Notes: generated from the letters alone by a model not told the origin. DNA of 64,000 nucleotides from Rhexocercosporidium sp. MPI-PUGE-AT-0058 (GCA_020746875.1 JAGTJL010000003.1:1426001-1490000); one strand, 5' to 3'. Positions 16,227-29,598 are shown, numbered from the stretch's first letter. Program-made: numbers and translations.

Positions 16227-17192
16227 TCACCTCAATAAAGAAGAAAGATGCATTCTTGTGTCTCGCTCCGCTGACTGTTCATGGTTCTCATACCGAGAGG
16301 TGAGCTTCAGAGGTGCAAGCTGGACAGGCGTTGGTGGTGCCGTCGGAAGGTGTATTCGAGGTTCTGGGTGGTACATTCGCGGTGAGTGTGATTGAATTTG
16401 GTGCTGCTGCTCTGTCCGATGAAACGGGGAGTAGTGTGCGCTTGATGTGTGCGTCTTTGAGTCGCCATGGAAGCGTGTGAATGTGTACGTCTGGCTATCT
16501 CCCTCCGAGTGGAAAGCATTGGTTGATCTGAATGGTATAATAGGTAGACTGGGACGTCTGTGGTCTCGGGGGAAACAATGAAGAGGCGGTAGCTCTAAGC
16601 CTGGTGACTGTGCCAATCGAGGAGATACTGAGAAGGCAGAGCTGGCATCTGAAATGAGTGAAGGGGCACCCTCTATTGACTCTGCCCTGGAGGCTTCTGA
16701 GACGGCTGGAGATGGCAGTGGTCCGTCCATGCCCATCCTCGATGAGAATTTGGTAGACGTGATGGGTAGTAGATGGTTGGAAGCTGGTCTGGCGAACGGC
16801 AGTGGCTGGGGTCTCTCATCGAAGTGGTCGGGGCGTTGTGTTGACGTCCTGCGTCGGATATCAAGACGCCTGCGCCGATTCATGCTCCCATTCCACCAGT
16901 TCTTTACGGCATTGTCACTGCGCCCGTGAAGTCTTCGAGCGATTTCTGCCCAGCGCTTTCCCACTTCACCGACCATGCGCTCAATCTGAAGTCCTTCCTC
17001 CGGACTGATAGGCTCATGATTAAGTGTTGGCTTGAGGTTCTGGTGATACCGTTCCCGACACTGCTTTGGCGATCTGGAGCCAATGAGTTGTGCGATTCGT
17101 ACCCAGTTTAAAGCCCCTTGTGTGTGAACGAGTTGGACGAGGTAGGCGTCCTCTCCTTGAGACCAAGGCCCACGTCGATGTGATGATGACAT
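16227..17192 (-). CDS. flbD: Two-repeat Myb transcription factor, FlbD-like
   Basis: FlbD is a nuclear c-Myb-type regulator needed for conidiation and sexual development in Aspergillus. This single-exon gene encodes 321 residues from ATG 17190-17192. Two Myb repeats occupy about residues 5-105: RRGPWSQGEDAYLVQLV...NWVRIAQLIGSRSPKQCRERY, then ISPEEGLQIERMVGEVGKRW...IARRLHGRSDNAVKNWW, giving the Trp-type hydrophobic core and recognition helices. The basic run SMNRRRR closes the domain. The rest is Ser/Pro/His-rich without domains, apart from the terminal HLSSLLR. Its promoter faces a 16 kb stretch without intact genes. The family call rests on close agreement of the Myb region with recalled FlbD proteins; the C-terminus is poorly conserved in general. 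Confidence 0.9.
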   Translation of the reverse strand: MSSSHRRGPWSQGEDAYLVQLVHTQGALNWVRIAQLIGSRSPKQCRERYHQNLKPTLNHEPISPEEGLQIERMVGEVGKRWAEIARRLHGRSDNAVKNWWNGSMNRRRRLDIRRRTSTQRPDHFDERPQPLPFARPASNHLLPITSTKFSSRMGMDGPLPSPAVSEASRAESIEGAPSLISDASSAFSVSPRLAQSPGLELPPLHCFPRDHRRPSLPIIPFRSTNAFHSEGDSQTYTFTRFHGDSKTHTSSAHYSPFHRTEQQHQIQSHSPRMYHPEPRIHLPTAPPTPVQLAPLKLTSRYENHEQSAERDTRMHLSSLLR

Positions 17193-20100
17193 GTCTGACT
17201 TTGATATCGAAATGTATGAGTGAAGAGATGGAAAGATCAGGATGAATCTTTCGAATCTAGAAGTCTGATTGATACTAACGAGCTGTAAGAACTAACAGCC
17301 GTTGGGAGATGAGCGGTGAGATATAGCCCCGATCTCAGATCTACGTGCCAGTAGCACGGCGAAATTGTCCGAGATAGTGATGTGGCTAGAGTGGTCAAGA
17401 TCTGTAGGTCGAAGGTTCGACAGGGTGGTTTCAGACTAAACCGAGTGGTGCTGGCTGCTAGACTGTCCCTAGGCGCCAGGAGAACGGAAGATAATGGGTG
17501 ACTTCGGGAAGGGGCGTGGTAAGTCTCCAGCCGCTGGAACGCAGTCGACTTATATTGGCTCGATGGGTCAAGAATATATGCCGTGCTAAAGACCTTCGGC
17601 GGGGCCTATTGTAGCACCTGTTGGCCCGATCGATATTCAGATATGGCGGCAGGTGCGGGGGAAGATCTCGTTCAACGACTGTTTGTCGGCTTGGAAGAGC
17701 CAGGGCTAGGAGGATCCTCGCTGAGGCCCTTTTCGTGCTGTGTGGTGGGAGAAGCCCTTGTGATTTCAAGAGGAGGTGACTTATCTCTTGATAGAGAATT
17801 CATAAATCTCTAGCTCAGGACTTCTTGTAGTTGCTGAAGCGTGTTGCCAGTTTTGGGAAAAGGACGAAGTAGTGATTGAAGTGCTGGCGAAGAACTGAAG
17901 CAGGTCATGAAGCGGTATATGAGTATGTGGAAAGGAAGATCAGGCGCTTGTGGGACAAATCAGGCCCGTGGTAGCCAGTTACATCTATTGATGAGGGAGG
18001 TAGTGGGGGTTCAACAAGCAAACGTAACGAGGAGGCAGGAACTAGGATGTCCGGGATCACTGGTAAGGGGACATGAGGCGCCCTGGTTGCTGGGACCGTG
18101 GAACAGTGGTATGAAGTCAGGATTGCTGAAATATTTGACATTTCGACGCTCCCTGGGCAGCCGGGGAAGAGGGGGCCAGCCACGCACAGGGGAGGAGGGA
18201 GCCTCTGAGTATGGAAGTGGACGCAGATCAATATGCAGAAAGCGGAGCAGATTAAGAGTGCGGAACAGATATCAGCACCGGCATACTCCTTGTTCATGGA
18301 CGAGCGAGGAGAGCTCTGGACGACTAACTACTGGACTTAACTTAAGTCAACTCAAATCAACTCGACTCATATCTACTTGGCCCAACCTAGACTAGAAATC
18401 TAGGGAAAGGAGAAAGCGGAGCCGGCTGGGAAGCCTGGGATCGTGAAGTGAGACTTCACGAGTCAACATAAAGACAGTGCAGAACTGTACAGGGCAAACC
18501 AGGCCAGTCCAAATCTAAATTCTTACTGCTACCTGTTTGGCTCAGGGCACTTTGAGTTGGACGACAGGAGTGCAGAACACAAAGGAGCAAGGAGAGACAA
18601 CGGGCATAGGCAAAGGGCCTGCGGCACGAGGAGCGAGGAAGGGAACTGAGGAACCGACAGAGACAGACCAGGACCAGGACCAGGATCAGAATACAGTTGT
18701 GACATGGGCAAGGGCAAGGGCAAGGACAGAGCGCACGGTGTCAATCGCTGATCGCCTCTAACGGGTGGCTTTCCCTGTCCTTTCAGCTGGGACGGGACCG
18801 GACTGGGGCTACTTACTTCATTACTGGGGGCACCTGGACCTGCTTGAAAAGAACGAAGCCAGCGCACTGCACTGCACTGCACTAAATAAGAACCTATACT
18901 GAAGCTACTCGGCGCTAGCATCTTGTGTTCTCCTTGTATTCTCCCTATTAAGCATAGCCCAGCAGCAACGGAAGGAATATTTACTTTTCTGCTTCCCAGC
19001 ACTCGAGTAGATCACCTCACCTCACTTGCAGATGCAGATGCAGTAGTCCCGCCGTCAAGGATCCAGCCGCTGGGCAAGGGCGAATAAAGAATGGGAAGGG
19101 CAAGTCAGCCCAGGACCGTCCAGCCATGGGCTCCAGATTTCCAGAGAGGCGTAAACAGACGGGGGAGCACAGCACAGGGCCCGTTCCCACAAACGGTTGA
19201 AGATCTGAGCTGGGGCTGAAACAGGGCCACCCATGCTTCCTCTACTGTCTCGATTTGCTGTGCTGGTGGTGCTGGGCGGCCCTCCCTCCCCTCTCGAGCC
19301 TCTACAATAAAGCCAGCCGATAAGCAAACTACCTACCTTACCTTACTCTTAGCCTACCCGTTCATAGGGCCCAGAAAACAGATGTGTGTCTGCATCGGCA
19401 GCTACAGATGAGACGAGACGACTGGGCACGCTTGGATGGATATGGTTATGGCTGTAGATATGGATTGGAAGTGAACATGGATATGGATATGGATCCAACA
19501 GGAAAGAAAGATACCTATGGGCAGGTCGGAAAACAGCCAATCCGCTGCTAGGAGACCGGCCCGGGTCGGCCCTGGTGACGCAGCATTCGTTAGTAACCTC
19601 AAAAAGATTAGCTAGGTAGGAAAGGAGGAGAGAAGAGGAGGAACTGGAACTCAAGATATGTGCTTTGACCTGTATGGTACTCAGAAAAGAGCATTTCGCA
19701 TAAACAACGATACTGTACAGCCATAACAGTAGATTCCAGTGTGGCTCCAAAGATGATGGCCAGGAACCACTACAGAAACAGGTAAGATGTACAGGCTGTG
19801 CTGGGTATTTACTGCGTACAGCCGGACGCCATGCGAACTGGTCATGGTCCGTTGTTGAAACCTTGACGAATACATGAACCGACGCCCTCTTGAGCCCGAC
19901 AAAATGTCGTGTGATAGGATGGGATAATGTCTTAGAATCGACCTGGGCAAGTACGGAATAGAGGAAGGAGAGGACGTCAGCATTAATATCGATATTTATA
20001 CTGACGTTTCTGGACGATGTGAGGGGTTTGGGCTTGGGCTCGGAAAATCTAACCACGACTATCACTTGACTTGAACCGCCTGCTTGCCCGTGACCACCCG

Positions 20101-21410
20101 TGACTAGGGACTACGCTTGGAACAGAGATTCGAGCGAGGGATTGGATCCAATTTGATTGTCTAGCGTGTTGACACTTCGTAAGTGTAATACTAAAATGCA
20201 GCTTTACTTCTTCTACTGACCATCTGGTACCTTTTGACCACTAGGTGCGGTTAGTACATGCTCCTATGACAAGGTAAGGCGCTGTGAGGATGCTGTAAGT
20301 ATAAGCATTTCCGACCACCAAATGACATCAAGTCATGCTGTTTGAATCTGCTCGTGGTTTCGTTTCGTGCCGCTTTCTGTACATGTACTGGTTTGAGAGC
20401 AAGCTTGTTTGTCAGGACGAGCCTTGTCAGACAGACAGAAAACTTCGAATCAAGTCGAGTTGGTCACGGTTGGTGGTACTGCCAGGATCTAAATGCCTAC
20501 AGTAATCGCTGATAGCCTCTGTCATTCGATATTCCGATGGTGCTTCCTCGTCATTGCTTCCCTCACTACTTACTCCATGTCCTGATACCATGGTCCAGCT
20601 CCCTGTCCTTGTCACAGAAAATAGTCATAAATTCTGCGCTGCACAAAACCAATAGAGTACGGTACATGGCACATCCGGCACATCACCGTTAGACCCGGCG
20701 AACGCTTACTTTACTTCATGCTGTAGGCCCGCCTATGGCACGGTAATTGATCGTTTACAGGTTTTTTCTTCTTAAGCCTCACGGGCACTTTTCTTTTCTC
20801 GTTTCGTAGATCTCCGCCAAACATGTCCTTCATCTCTATTTCCTACTTCTATGTTTTTTCTTCTTCGTTAATTAAATTCCGAAACTCTACGTCCCCTACA
20901 GCTATGGCCTACCCCGACGGACTCCCCCCTGCCCCCCTTCCCTCTAGCTGCAACCTGGTCCACCAATCTCCAGCTTGGACCTTCCTGAGCGTTTGTCCCG
21001 GTCTTTGGCAAGGCCCGATACGAAACAACATCTCAGGGCTTGTCGCATAGCAAGGATGTCGCAGGATCCCACCAATTGTGAATGACCGCTTCACTGAAAA
21101 CAGAAGTGCATTTTTTAGACTTTGAAGATGTTGGTCTTTCGAACATTTGGGCATACCTATCAACCACTTCTGTTTATATGCCATTTACAAAGAAGGGGGA
21201 GGATAAGAAATAATCAAGTTTATCTCCTCTAATTGCGATTGGTGCCTTGAACGCCGAACCATGGAGCAGATCATGGCGACGAGACATAGCTGTACCATAG
21301 AAACACAGCCTCTGGGGACTGGGGAAGGGAAATAGAGGGATTAGATCGTTATGGGCCAGCCTTCTCCACTTCCACTCCACTCAACAGTGTAACCCCTTTC
21401 TAGGTTCCCT

Positions 21411-21450
21411 GATCTGATCTGATCTGATCGAATCTGATCGAATCTGATCT
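21411..21450. repeat. GATCT/GATCGAATCT short tandem repeat
   Basis: Forty bases made of GATCT pentamers, two of which are extended to GATCGAATCT. It lies in non-coding sequence. A related GATCA series occurs near 25385. Confidence 0.8.
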
Positions 21451-21862
21451 CAGTGCAGATCAGCACGGGCACTAGGACTCTATTGTAGAAACCTGGAAGG
21501 ACCTGGAATGGATCCAACAGAAACAGATCTGCACTATTGTTAACATTACATCTCTCTTCAGAACCAGAAGAATGCCATTCTTATCAACCACGATACCTGG
21601 TCAAGGTCAAACTCATCCACCACGGCACTAATTGCTCTGCCATTCTTCAGATCAGATCGAGCCACAGAAGCAGTAGTGGCGGTCCCGGCTTGACCGTTTC
21701 CTGAATCAGGCACGCCTTATGGCTGGACGTTAGCCAAGATCTTCCGAGCGTCGAAGGGTTGCTTCAAGCGCGACACTATTCTACTACTGTGACCCAGCTA
21801 CCGGCTAGTGCGGGACATCTTTTCTCCTTTTCAAGGTGACAACAGTTGCGTGATGCTCCTCG

Positions 21863-22048
21863 GGTACAGCTGGTATCTTTTACCCCCCGTTTTTGCAGGG
21901 GGTCCTGGCCACTAAACGCTTTCCTTGATCGGGTTTTAAACAAACAGAAGATTTGGCGTACACAAACCACAACGCTGATTAGTTACTACTCTGAAGGGGA
22001 AAGCTGCAACCCCTGCAAAAACAGGGGGTAAAAGATACCAGTTGTACC
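21863..22048. mobile_element. MITE-like element with about 40 bp terminal inverted repeats
   Basis: The left arm (21863-21902) starts GGTACAGCTGGTATCTTTTA and ends in a C-run, GTTTTTGCAGGGG. The right arm (22007-22048) is its reverse complement with about three mismatches, ending TAAAAGATACCAGTTGTACC. The roughly 105 bp between the arms has no coding capacity. Total length near 186 bp, long near-perfect inverted arms and no ORF fit a non-autonomous DNA transposon. No clean target-site duplication is visible (left flank ...GCTCCTCG, right flank TCCGTAGC), so the superfamily cannot be named. Confidence 0.7.
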
Positions 22049-25000
22049 TCCGTAGCTAGCAGTCTCATGTGATCCGCCATCGACAAAGTAAGATCTAGGG
22101 ATCGGACTCTACATTCCAAACCTACTACAGTAGTTCAATTTAAATCGCCTAGTGGGCTCTTTCTTTGTCCTGTGCCATGTACTTCGTACTACCGTCTAGC
22201 CTCTAAAGAAAGTAGCGGACTAGACTCCAAGCCAAACTCACACTCACTAGCTGGTTTGCGGGTGCGGGTGCGGGAACCTATTCGTATGTGTGTTCTGTGT
22301 AACATTTATTTGGTGAATATTTGGGCTTCGTTGGTACAACATACATAAGCTATCCTCGGTAGCGAGGAGCAGCGGGGCAAAACGCGTGCGGTGTGGAGAC
22401 AAATGAGTGCTCATGTATCACTTGTATATGATTCGTTTCCCGAATATAAATGGGCGTTCAAGAGATCTCATATTGAAGAAAGGATATAATATCTATTTAA
22501 GTATCGCATTATTCATCCTAAATCATGGTAAACGTAAAGCAAATTCCTCCTTCCCTCCGCATTTTGTGGGCTTGGATGCACAGCACCGTAGACTGCAGAT
22601 GATGCATTCATTATTTCTTCTTCATTTGGCAAGCCGCCGGTGCTTGATGTTGTGCAGACGGGTACTCGCTTACGAAGCCAACGCGACGATGTGCTAGTCG
22701 TTAAAAATGACCCAGGCCGCTGGGATTTCAGGTCGGCGACTTCGACGGACTAATGCAAGCCATAAGCCCCTCAGCAGCAGGGATTCTGACCAGTGATGGA
22801 GCAAAGATCTACGCTATTCTCCCACCTCCTGGCTCCTCTTGAATCTCACCTTTTGTTCCCGCCCATGACTCGCATCTTCCCTATCTCGTGACTCGTGCAC
22901 AGAGTAGTAGCCCCACACCAGGAACATTTTCACCTCGAAAGTCAAAGAGTCGGAGAAAGGAATGAAGAAATAGAAGAAGAAGAAGATCAAAACAAGAATA
23001 AGGGATGAGTGAGTCAAAACTGTAACAACATAACTTGTTCGATTTCATTGTTCAGATAGAGATAAATTTGAATCCTCCACACAATTCTCCCCTTGCTCCT
23101 CTAAATTCTATTGATTCCCTGTGAACATCCCATGCCCATCCCATTTGATCTCCACTCTGCGGATCATCGACTATCCGAATGAGAAACCGATGTCCATCCC
23201 AGCAATACTACTTTTACGCGCAAGGTTCTTGCTTTTTTGCTCTTTGTCGTGGCTTCGGCTTCCCCAGTTAATCTGAAGAAGTTCAACCGGGAAGGTGGTA
23301 CTCAATCTGTTGACTTACTAGATCCTTGGCAGAACGACTGAGCAACCTTGAAGGGCGCGTTATACTCATACATTTAGGCGTCATCCTCGCAAAAGAACAG
23401 TTCGACGATTCTCTGGGATCCAGGTACCGGTCTTCCTTCGCACCATGGGAGATCGCAGGTCTCAGAGCATATCTAAAAAGAATTCCTCGATCGATTCCCG
23501 TCCTCGCGCCCTTGGTACATGCAAGAGAAGCTCTTCTAACCTTTCTAAAGAAGCAAGTCAAACCGACCAACTGGATCCAGGCACCGGCCAATCTTGGATC
23601 ACCCTGTGACGAGCATGCCTCCTGCCGTCCAAGGGTTGAATTTGGGGAATGTTCAGTCGTCCTAGAATCGGGGTTGAGAAATGTCGTCGTACAAATTGCG
23701 TCCCGAGCAACAGTGGATTTCTGCTGTTGATCGTTGTCTTTGTCACCTAGGATTCATCGAGATCATCTAACTACAGTACTGCAAAGATCACGAGCCTAAT
23801 ACAATGAACGCTGCTATACCAATTAGAACCAATTGTAGTTGCTGGCGTGAACGATTAGAACACCAAATCTCACGGTCTCCTATCGAGATGGACTGGTGAC
23901 CATGTTGTGACCAAACGCGCCACCACTCCCTAGGTACTTTCTCGACCTACCGGAGAAAATTGTGACCCGACCGCAACCTGGCATGCACTTGGAATAGATT
24001 CCCGAAGCACGTTCCATGCCTGATGTTCGACACAACAGGCCGTCCCAATTTCGTTTTTCACTGACCTAACGCTCACTAGTACTGCCACCTGTCAGTGTCT
24101 CAGGGCGAAAGTCTGACTTACACACGGGAAGCAATCGTGAGCTCCCGCATATGCACAGAGTGGACGTGACTTCCGATTTAGATGATTTCCTGCACCTGAA
24201 AACTTACTTTTTGCAGATCTACGGGTCAAAATTTTGGTCTTAAAGTCATCGATCCGAGGTTTCTTTTCCTGCCCATACAATAGGGACTAGGTCATGACAT
24301 CTTGGGTAACCGTCAGAGAACACGACTGGTCGATAGAAGAGCACAGCTAGCACAACGGAAGGAACATGAACCGGCCTCAGCAAAGCTATGTGCAAGTGCT
24401 AATGGATCCCATGGAAACAACATCCGTACCTGGGCGTGATTGCTATCTGATTCAGCACTTTGGCAGATCGTGCACTTACAAAAGCACAAGTAACAGGAAT
24501 CAATCGTACAGTAATGCTCAAGAACTGGATCTATCAAGATATTAATTTGATATGAAATTGGTGGGTTCAGTTTGGCGTGCGACGTGAAACTCACTAGGTG
24601 GCAGTATATAATCGACTTCTTAAGGAAGACACGACACGGTGTAACTGCGGCTGGTGCTCTACATGGCATGACCTATCCTGTCCACGGATCCAGCGAGATA
24701 GAAACCAAGCTTGGGAGGAATAGCTGAGCGGACCGTTTGCTTGGTTTCTCGGATTCGTTGGATGGAGAGCACTAGTGAGGAGTGAGACACTGCGAGCGCA
24801 CGCTGCATCGAGGGAACCGAGTTAGTGAGATGCACTGCAACTTTGTAATGTGCTGATCTGTGCTGCAATCTTGACTGGTGGGCGAACAAGAGAGACGGAG
24901 ATCGCTTGCTTGCTGGTCGAGGCTGGTGGTTCAGTGTTCAGCTAAGTGGTCATTCATGTCAAGATTCAAATTGCGACACCACGGTATTGGTACGGATTCC

Positions 25001-27759
25001 TAACAGAAGCCCTCTCGATGGCTAAACAAGTCAACTACGTCTAACAAGTGTTCAATAGACATATTCCAACGGAGAATTCGGTGGCCTTTTTCTGCTTGCG
25101 CTTATTGGTCTTGATCTTTGATCTTGAAATCCCCTCTCCCTCTCGTTCCATTCTTTTCTCATCCCTTTCATACTTCATACAGCCCCAGGAGCGATTGTCC
25201 GCTTGAGGAGGCAGGGGAATCTCATTGAGCCTCTCGTCTTATCTCCGCCCGCCTCTCCTCCTCCTTTCGATGCACTCACTCCGGCATCTCAAGTTTGATT
25301 TGGCGAGCTAATGAGCGAGCGGCACAAAAGCCACAGTCATGGTCACCATCTCCGACAACACACCCATGCCATGCTATCCATGCCAGATCAGATCAGATCA
25401 GACCGTGAACAGCCAAACTCAAACCCAAACCCAACCCAACCAAGTGGAAGGTTGCCAGGCCCCGCCGCGCCTCCCTGTGCTCTTCTCTTGCCTTGACCGC
25501 AATTGGCGATAATTGGCGACGCCCGCCAGCAGGAAACCGCTCGGTGGCTTGCGCTCCTTAATGTAAAACACGGCCTCATCCGCTCGCTGGAGTTGTGATG
25601 CAATTAGGTATGCAATGGGAGGGAAGCCCTGTGTCCCAGAATAGACTCCCTTACCCCTCACTTGATCTCTGTTTGTTATCGAGCCCTTGTCCTTAAACGG
25701 TCCAAGCTTCCAAGCGCTGCAGTCTTTTGCTTTGCTTTGCCATGCCAGCTGAGGAGAAGAAAGACTCACGCTTCCCTGATCGGGCCTGCTCTTATGTAGA
25801 TATTCCGCACCCTGCTCTTTGCCCCTTTACTTCTCCAATTTCCTGTGGTGCAGGAGATGCCGAACATCACCCTAAAGCCTCGAGGTTGCAACTGCAACTC
25901 TGCCAGATACGCGAAACGCTGCTTGCTGACTTCGCAGTCTTTCTTTCCAGTCTTACTTGACTATCGTTTATAGGTATGCCTGGGTTCCGATCTCATCTCA
26001 TCTCTTCTCTCTTCGTCGCAGTCTTGTTCTGTACTACTGAACTTAAGATACTTTACAAAAGTACCCTAATTGTCGATCCGGATTTCGAAGAGTCAAGCAT
26101 TAGGCCCTATAGCTCGAAAGAGCAAAGACACACACACGGCCCGCTCGGGACAGATCGACAGATGTTCCGTACCAAAACCTCGCGAATCTCACGAAACGGC
26201 CGCCAAAAGGGCTCAGACTCTTAGCTGCCTCGGATTACCTAGCTACTAGTACTGTAACAGGTGCCTTTGTCCGGCGGCAGCGATGGTGGCGGCGAGCCAA
26301 CAAATCTTTTGTTAAAGTTAGTAGGTAAAGTAGTGGACGCAACAAACAATGAGGGAGGTCTGCACTATTGGCTGAGCCGACCCTAGGGCCCTAGCTATCG
26401 TAGCACGATTGTTCCATTTCGAGCTTATTAACTGGCAGCAGCTAGAAAAGCATGTATGTCTCTCCTCTCGGAAGGCCTAACATTGATTTTTATCTGCCGG
26501 GATTTCGAAAGCTCTTCGCTCTCAACCACATCCCCATCTGATCGTGATCTGGATTTGTATCAAGAAAAGGGCATGACAGGGCTTGGGGCACTCTGGGAAG
26601 GTCAAATAGGCGAAATTTCAATTAGGACTGGGGCTGAAGATAATAATACATTTTACATTTTGCACTTCTGTTTCCCAATTTCTAATGACTAAGACTGCAG
26701 CTAAACCCTGCAAAACCCAACTTCTCAGCTAGCCCGCGCCTCCACCCTTCACAATGTTCCTCATTGTTGACATCCGTTTTCCAAATGCCGTTGTCTTGCG
26801 CAGGCTGCGACCAAAATGGTCTCGGTCACTACCGGAGAATTGCACTAGGGGAGTTCCTGATAGGCTAGATTACGAGTCCAGTTCGTTACTTGGTTAGTCT
26901 CATTGTTTCATCTTTTGAGGGAGCATCAAGTGATGCTCAAAACAAAAGGCGGACCTATTTTGGCTGAAAGTCGTCTCTTCGCTGAAAGGTGGGTTGTAGA
27001 TATTTTCGCTGACCACTGACCAAGACTGCTGGCGATGGACACGGCGATGGCCGGCCACAGAATGGACGTGTGTCCGTTCTTGATTAATGTTGTTGAACTT
27101 AGGCTTGTTCGGTTCTGACTTGCTCGCTGATGGTGAAAGTAGCATTGTCCGTGACACGAGCTCTTCCACGGGATAGTCAGGGCTCTACCCCTCATACACA
27201 TTGGAGGTGTTGGGGTGGTGGTTGCTCTCCTGCATGGCTTTTCGTTCACAGCTTCAATTTTAAGTGATTTGTGCTACAGGCCATTCATGCCACTCGTGGT
27301 TCATCAATTCCAGATTCTCCGATTCCTCCTGCATTAGGTGGTTCGAAAGCTTCCTCGTGCACACATCGAATGAGACATTTCCCCCTCAATTGCGCAGCAC
27401 GTATCGACCAATTGGCATTGTTAACGCCCTTGTCTTGGTAGGTATGTGATTGGAATCGTTCCAGTCGGATATGAAAAGTCGTCAGGGAGAGGAGCACCAC
27501 GACAATCAGCCTGAGCTGAAGCCAGTCAGGGCACTCCAGCAATAGCCGTTCTTGTGTCCGATCTTCCCTCTACCTGTCCTTTCTCGTTCACCCGGTTTGA
27601 CCAGAATGCTTTTAAGTTTTGCTTACATGCGTCTCCCATAACAGACTGCTTTATAGGCAACAAATGGTTTGGGTGGTGTAATATGGCGGCCGGGATCTCG
27701 CCTACTGCGAGCTTTCCTTGAAATGCAACCACCAAGACGAGCCTCGTTCAGATGGGGAC

Positions 27760-27891
27760 ATGATCCGAGAACCTATTGTGTTTGATATATTTGCATATCT
27801 GAACAGGCATACGCTAGGTGCCGTCAAGATGGTATTTCGAGCCGTCTTGAGTGACTCAACAAGACAACCGCTCTGTATCAACATGGATTGA
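27760..27891 (+). pseudogene. F-box-like fragment (43 codons)
   Basis: A short frame reads MIREPIVFDIFAYLNRHTLG then AVKMVFRAVLSDSTRQPL before a TGA. It resembles an F-box helix pair (LPxEIxxxIxxYLxxxxLxxxxxVxR). No continuation with leucine-rich or other substrate domains was found downstream in any frame, so if genuine it is a relic. Chance similarity is possible for so short a piece. Confidence 0.28.
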
Positions 27892-29598
27892 TCTAAACAG
27901 CAACCCCACCACAGTTCCCTGAATAATGCCAGAGCATCTCTCGCATGTACTTGCTGGTCATCCGGTGAGTTATTTTCAAGACCTCATTTAGATTCAACCG
28001 AATGGAGTCGTATCTATTTAGATATTCGAAAATTTACCCATGAAATGGAAGAGAACCTGTTCCCGAAAGACCTTTGCTGTTCCCTCGAGTAATTAATCTT
28101 ATGGAAACGGCCATTTGTACCCCGAAACTCACTCACACTGCGTGGCTATGCCCCTCGCTTATTCCTGTTCCGAGCTTGTTGGCTAGGTTGCGTAGAAACT
28201 GGGTGCCGAGAAAACAGTCAGAACACTTCGCCGAAACAGCACAACAATGCCTACGTAGGTGCGCCGGGTTTTTATGCGGACAAAACATAGGGCCACGAAA
28301 TTGAGAAGCACATTTGCAGTTTCTTCAGGCGTTAAGTCCGAACGCAAATCAACTTCACTCATAGGAGGCCTGGATCAGTACTCCTCACCACCCTGATATG
28401 ATATTGACACCACTTCTTCCGCCTACAATATCCACTGATATCATTGTGCTTTAAGCATCAGCCGGAAGGCGGGAACCATTTCCTCGACGTCATCGTCAGT
28501 AACGGTGCTACTCAGGGGTATCCGGCCTGATAATTTTCTTGAACCTGAAATCTCCAACCTTTCCGAGGTTATGTAGCAAGAACTCCTCCGGCTTTTAGCG
28601 TAGAACATCTTCGCTAGATGAGTCCCCAAAGCAATATAAACGCTGAAGGGGTGATTTTCCAGCTCTATGAAGGATGGTCATTTCGTACAACGCAGCTGGG
28701 CCTTGGACGAAGTGGATTTTGTGGGTACAGTGGTTTAGCTATTCCAGGGACAACCAGTAGATGACGAAAGGCGCAAGCAAGATGAAGTCAGGTCTCGTGG
28801 ACTGAGAATATTCAAGGACATGATTTGTGTATATTTGTGTCGAGTATGTGTGCAGAAATAGGTAGCTTTGTAGTTCATCTGATAGCTCACTTCCCAAGCT
28901 CAGGTTTCTAGACAGATAGCAGTGCACAGGGGAGCCTGTACCTTGATGTAGCCCACGCTCAATTATCACGAGATTGAAATGAACCCCCGGGAGTCAACGG
29001 GGAGATAGTCCACAATGCCATTGTTTTTTGTCTGCTCAGCATTCGACGATTGATGCACCACGGGAGCCGCAGGAGGATATATGGTATGGAAATCTCCTAT
29101 GGACATGCGATTTCACTCGGCTTCAACCATCCTCTCCGCAGCACTTCTTATTACTGCTTTAATGTACATTTTCCGTGGAGAACGGCTCTAGAATATTAAA
29201 AACCCTTCAATTGGATGTCGAATACCTCCACGGCCGTTGCTGTGCCGTGGTGTATCTGATCGATCTTGGTCACAGATATCTGTCATGAAGTGCCGCATGA
29301 TATCGAGAAGAGGTCGACCTAGTCCATTCCTTTCATCAGCACATCACCACGTATCTACGATATACCAGGAGCAAAATGCCAAACCTAGATTGTCGTGCAG
29401 TATAGGTATGCGCACGTGCTTGCCTAGCCTACGTAAGCGGCCAGTTATAGGGCAGTTGCGCACAGAGCCTCTTCCTAGAATTAGACACTTTTGCCACCAC
29501 TTTAAGAGAGCCATGCCTACCGTTGATTAGAGCTTTGCACGACATGGATATTATCAACTGTTCGTAGTAGCCTGCGGACATTTTCTAGTATGCTGACG

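Larger units (their letters stand above)
17193..29598. other. Gene-poor region upstream of flbD-like gene
   Basis: About 12.4 kb without an intact gene. The long-looking frames (for example 18529-19002, 19349-20065, 23326-23730, 24313-24669) mostly lack an ATG start, splice support or family resemblance. Simple repeats are scattered: GACCAG and GGGCAA units at 18665-18725, CTGCACTGCACT near 18866, GATCT units at 21411-21450 and GATCA units near 25385. Entries inside it are the MITE at 21863 and the F-box-like fragment at 27760. Composition is ordinary, unlike the AT-rich left island, so RIP is not the main cause of the emptiness. The part next to 17.2 kb must hold the flbD promoter and leader. 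Confidence 0.5.

Noticed and set aside
17400..17430. tRNA B-box-like GGTTCGA sequences (also near 15879 and 59475)
   Set aside because: None continues to the full GGTTCGANNCC with a matching A box and acceptor stem in range, so no tRNA is called.
18529..19002. 157-codon minus-strand frame rich in Pro/Leu/Ser
   Set aside because: No ATG at its start. It is generated by GACCAG and GGGCAA simple repeats.
19349..20065. 238-codon minus-strand frame
   Set aside because: It begins at GTG without an ATG, is full of simple-sequence-derived residues (His/Ile/Ser runs), and has no family resemblance.
23326..23730. 134-codon plus-strand frame
   Set aside because: No ATG start, no splice context, no recognised domain.
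24313..24669. 118-codon minus-strand frame with ATG and several Cys
   Set aside because: Considered as a small cysteine-rich secreted protein, but there is no signal peptide and the Cys spacing is irregular.
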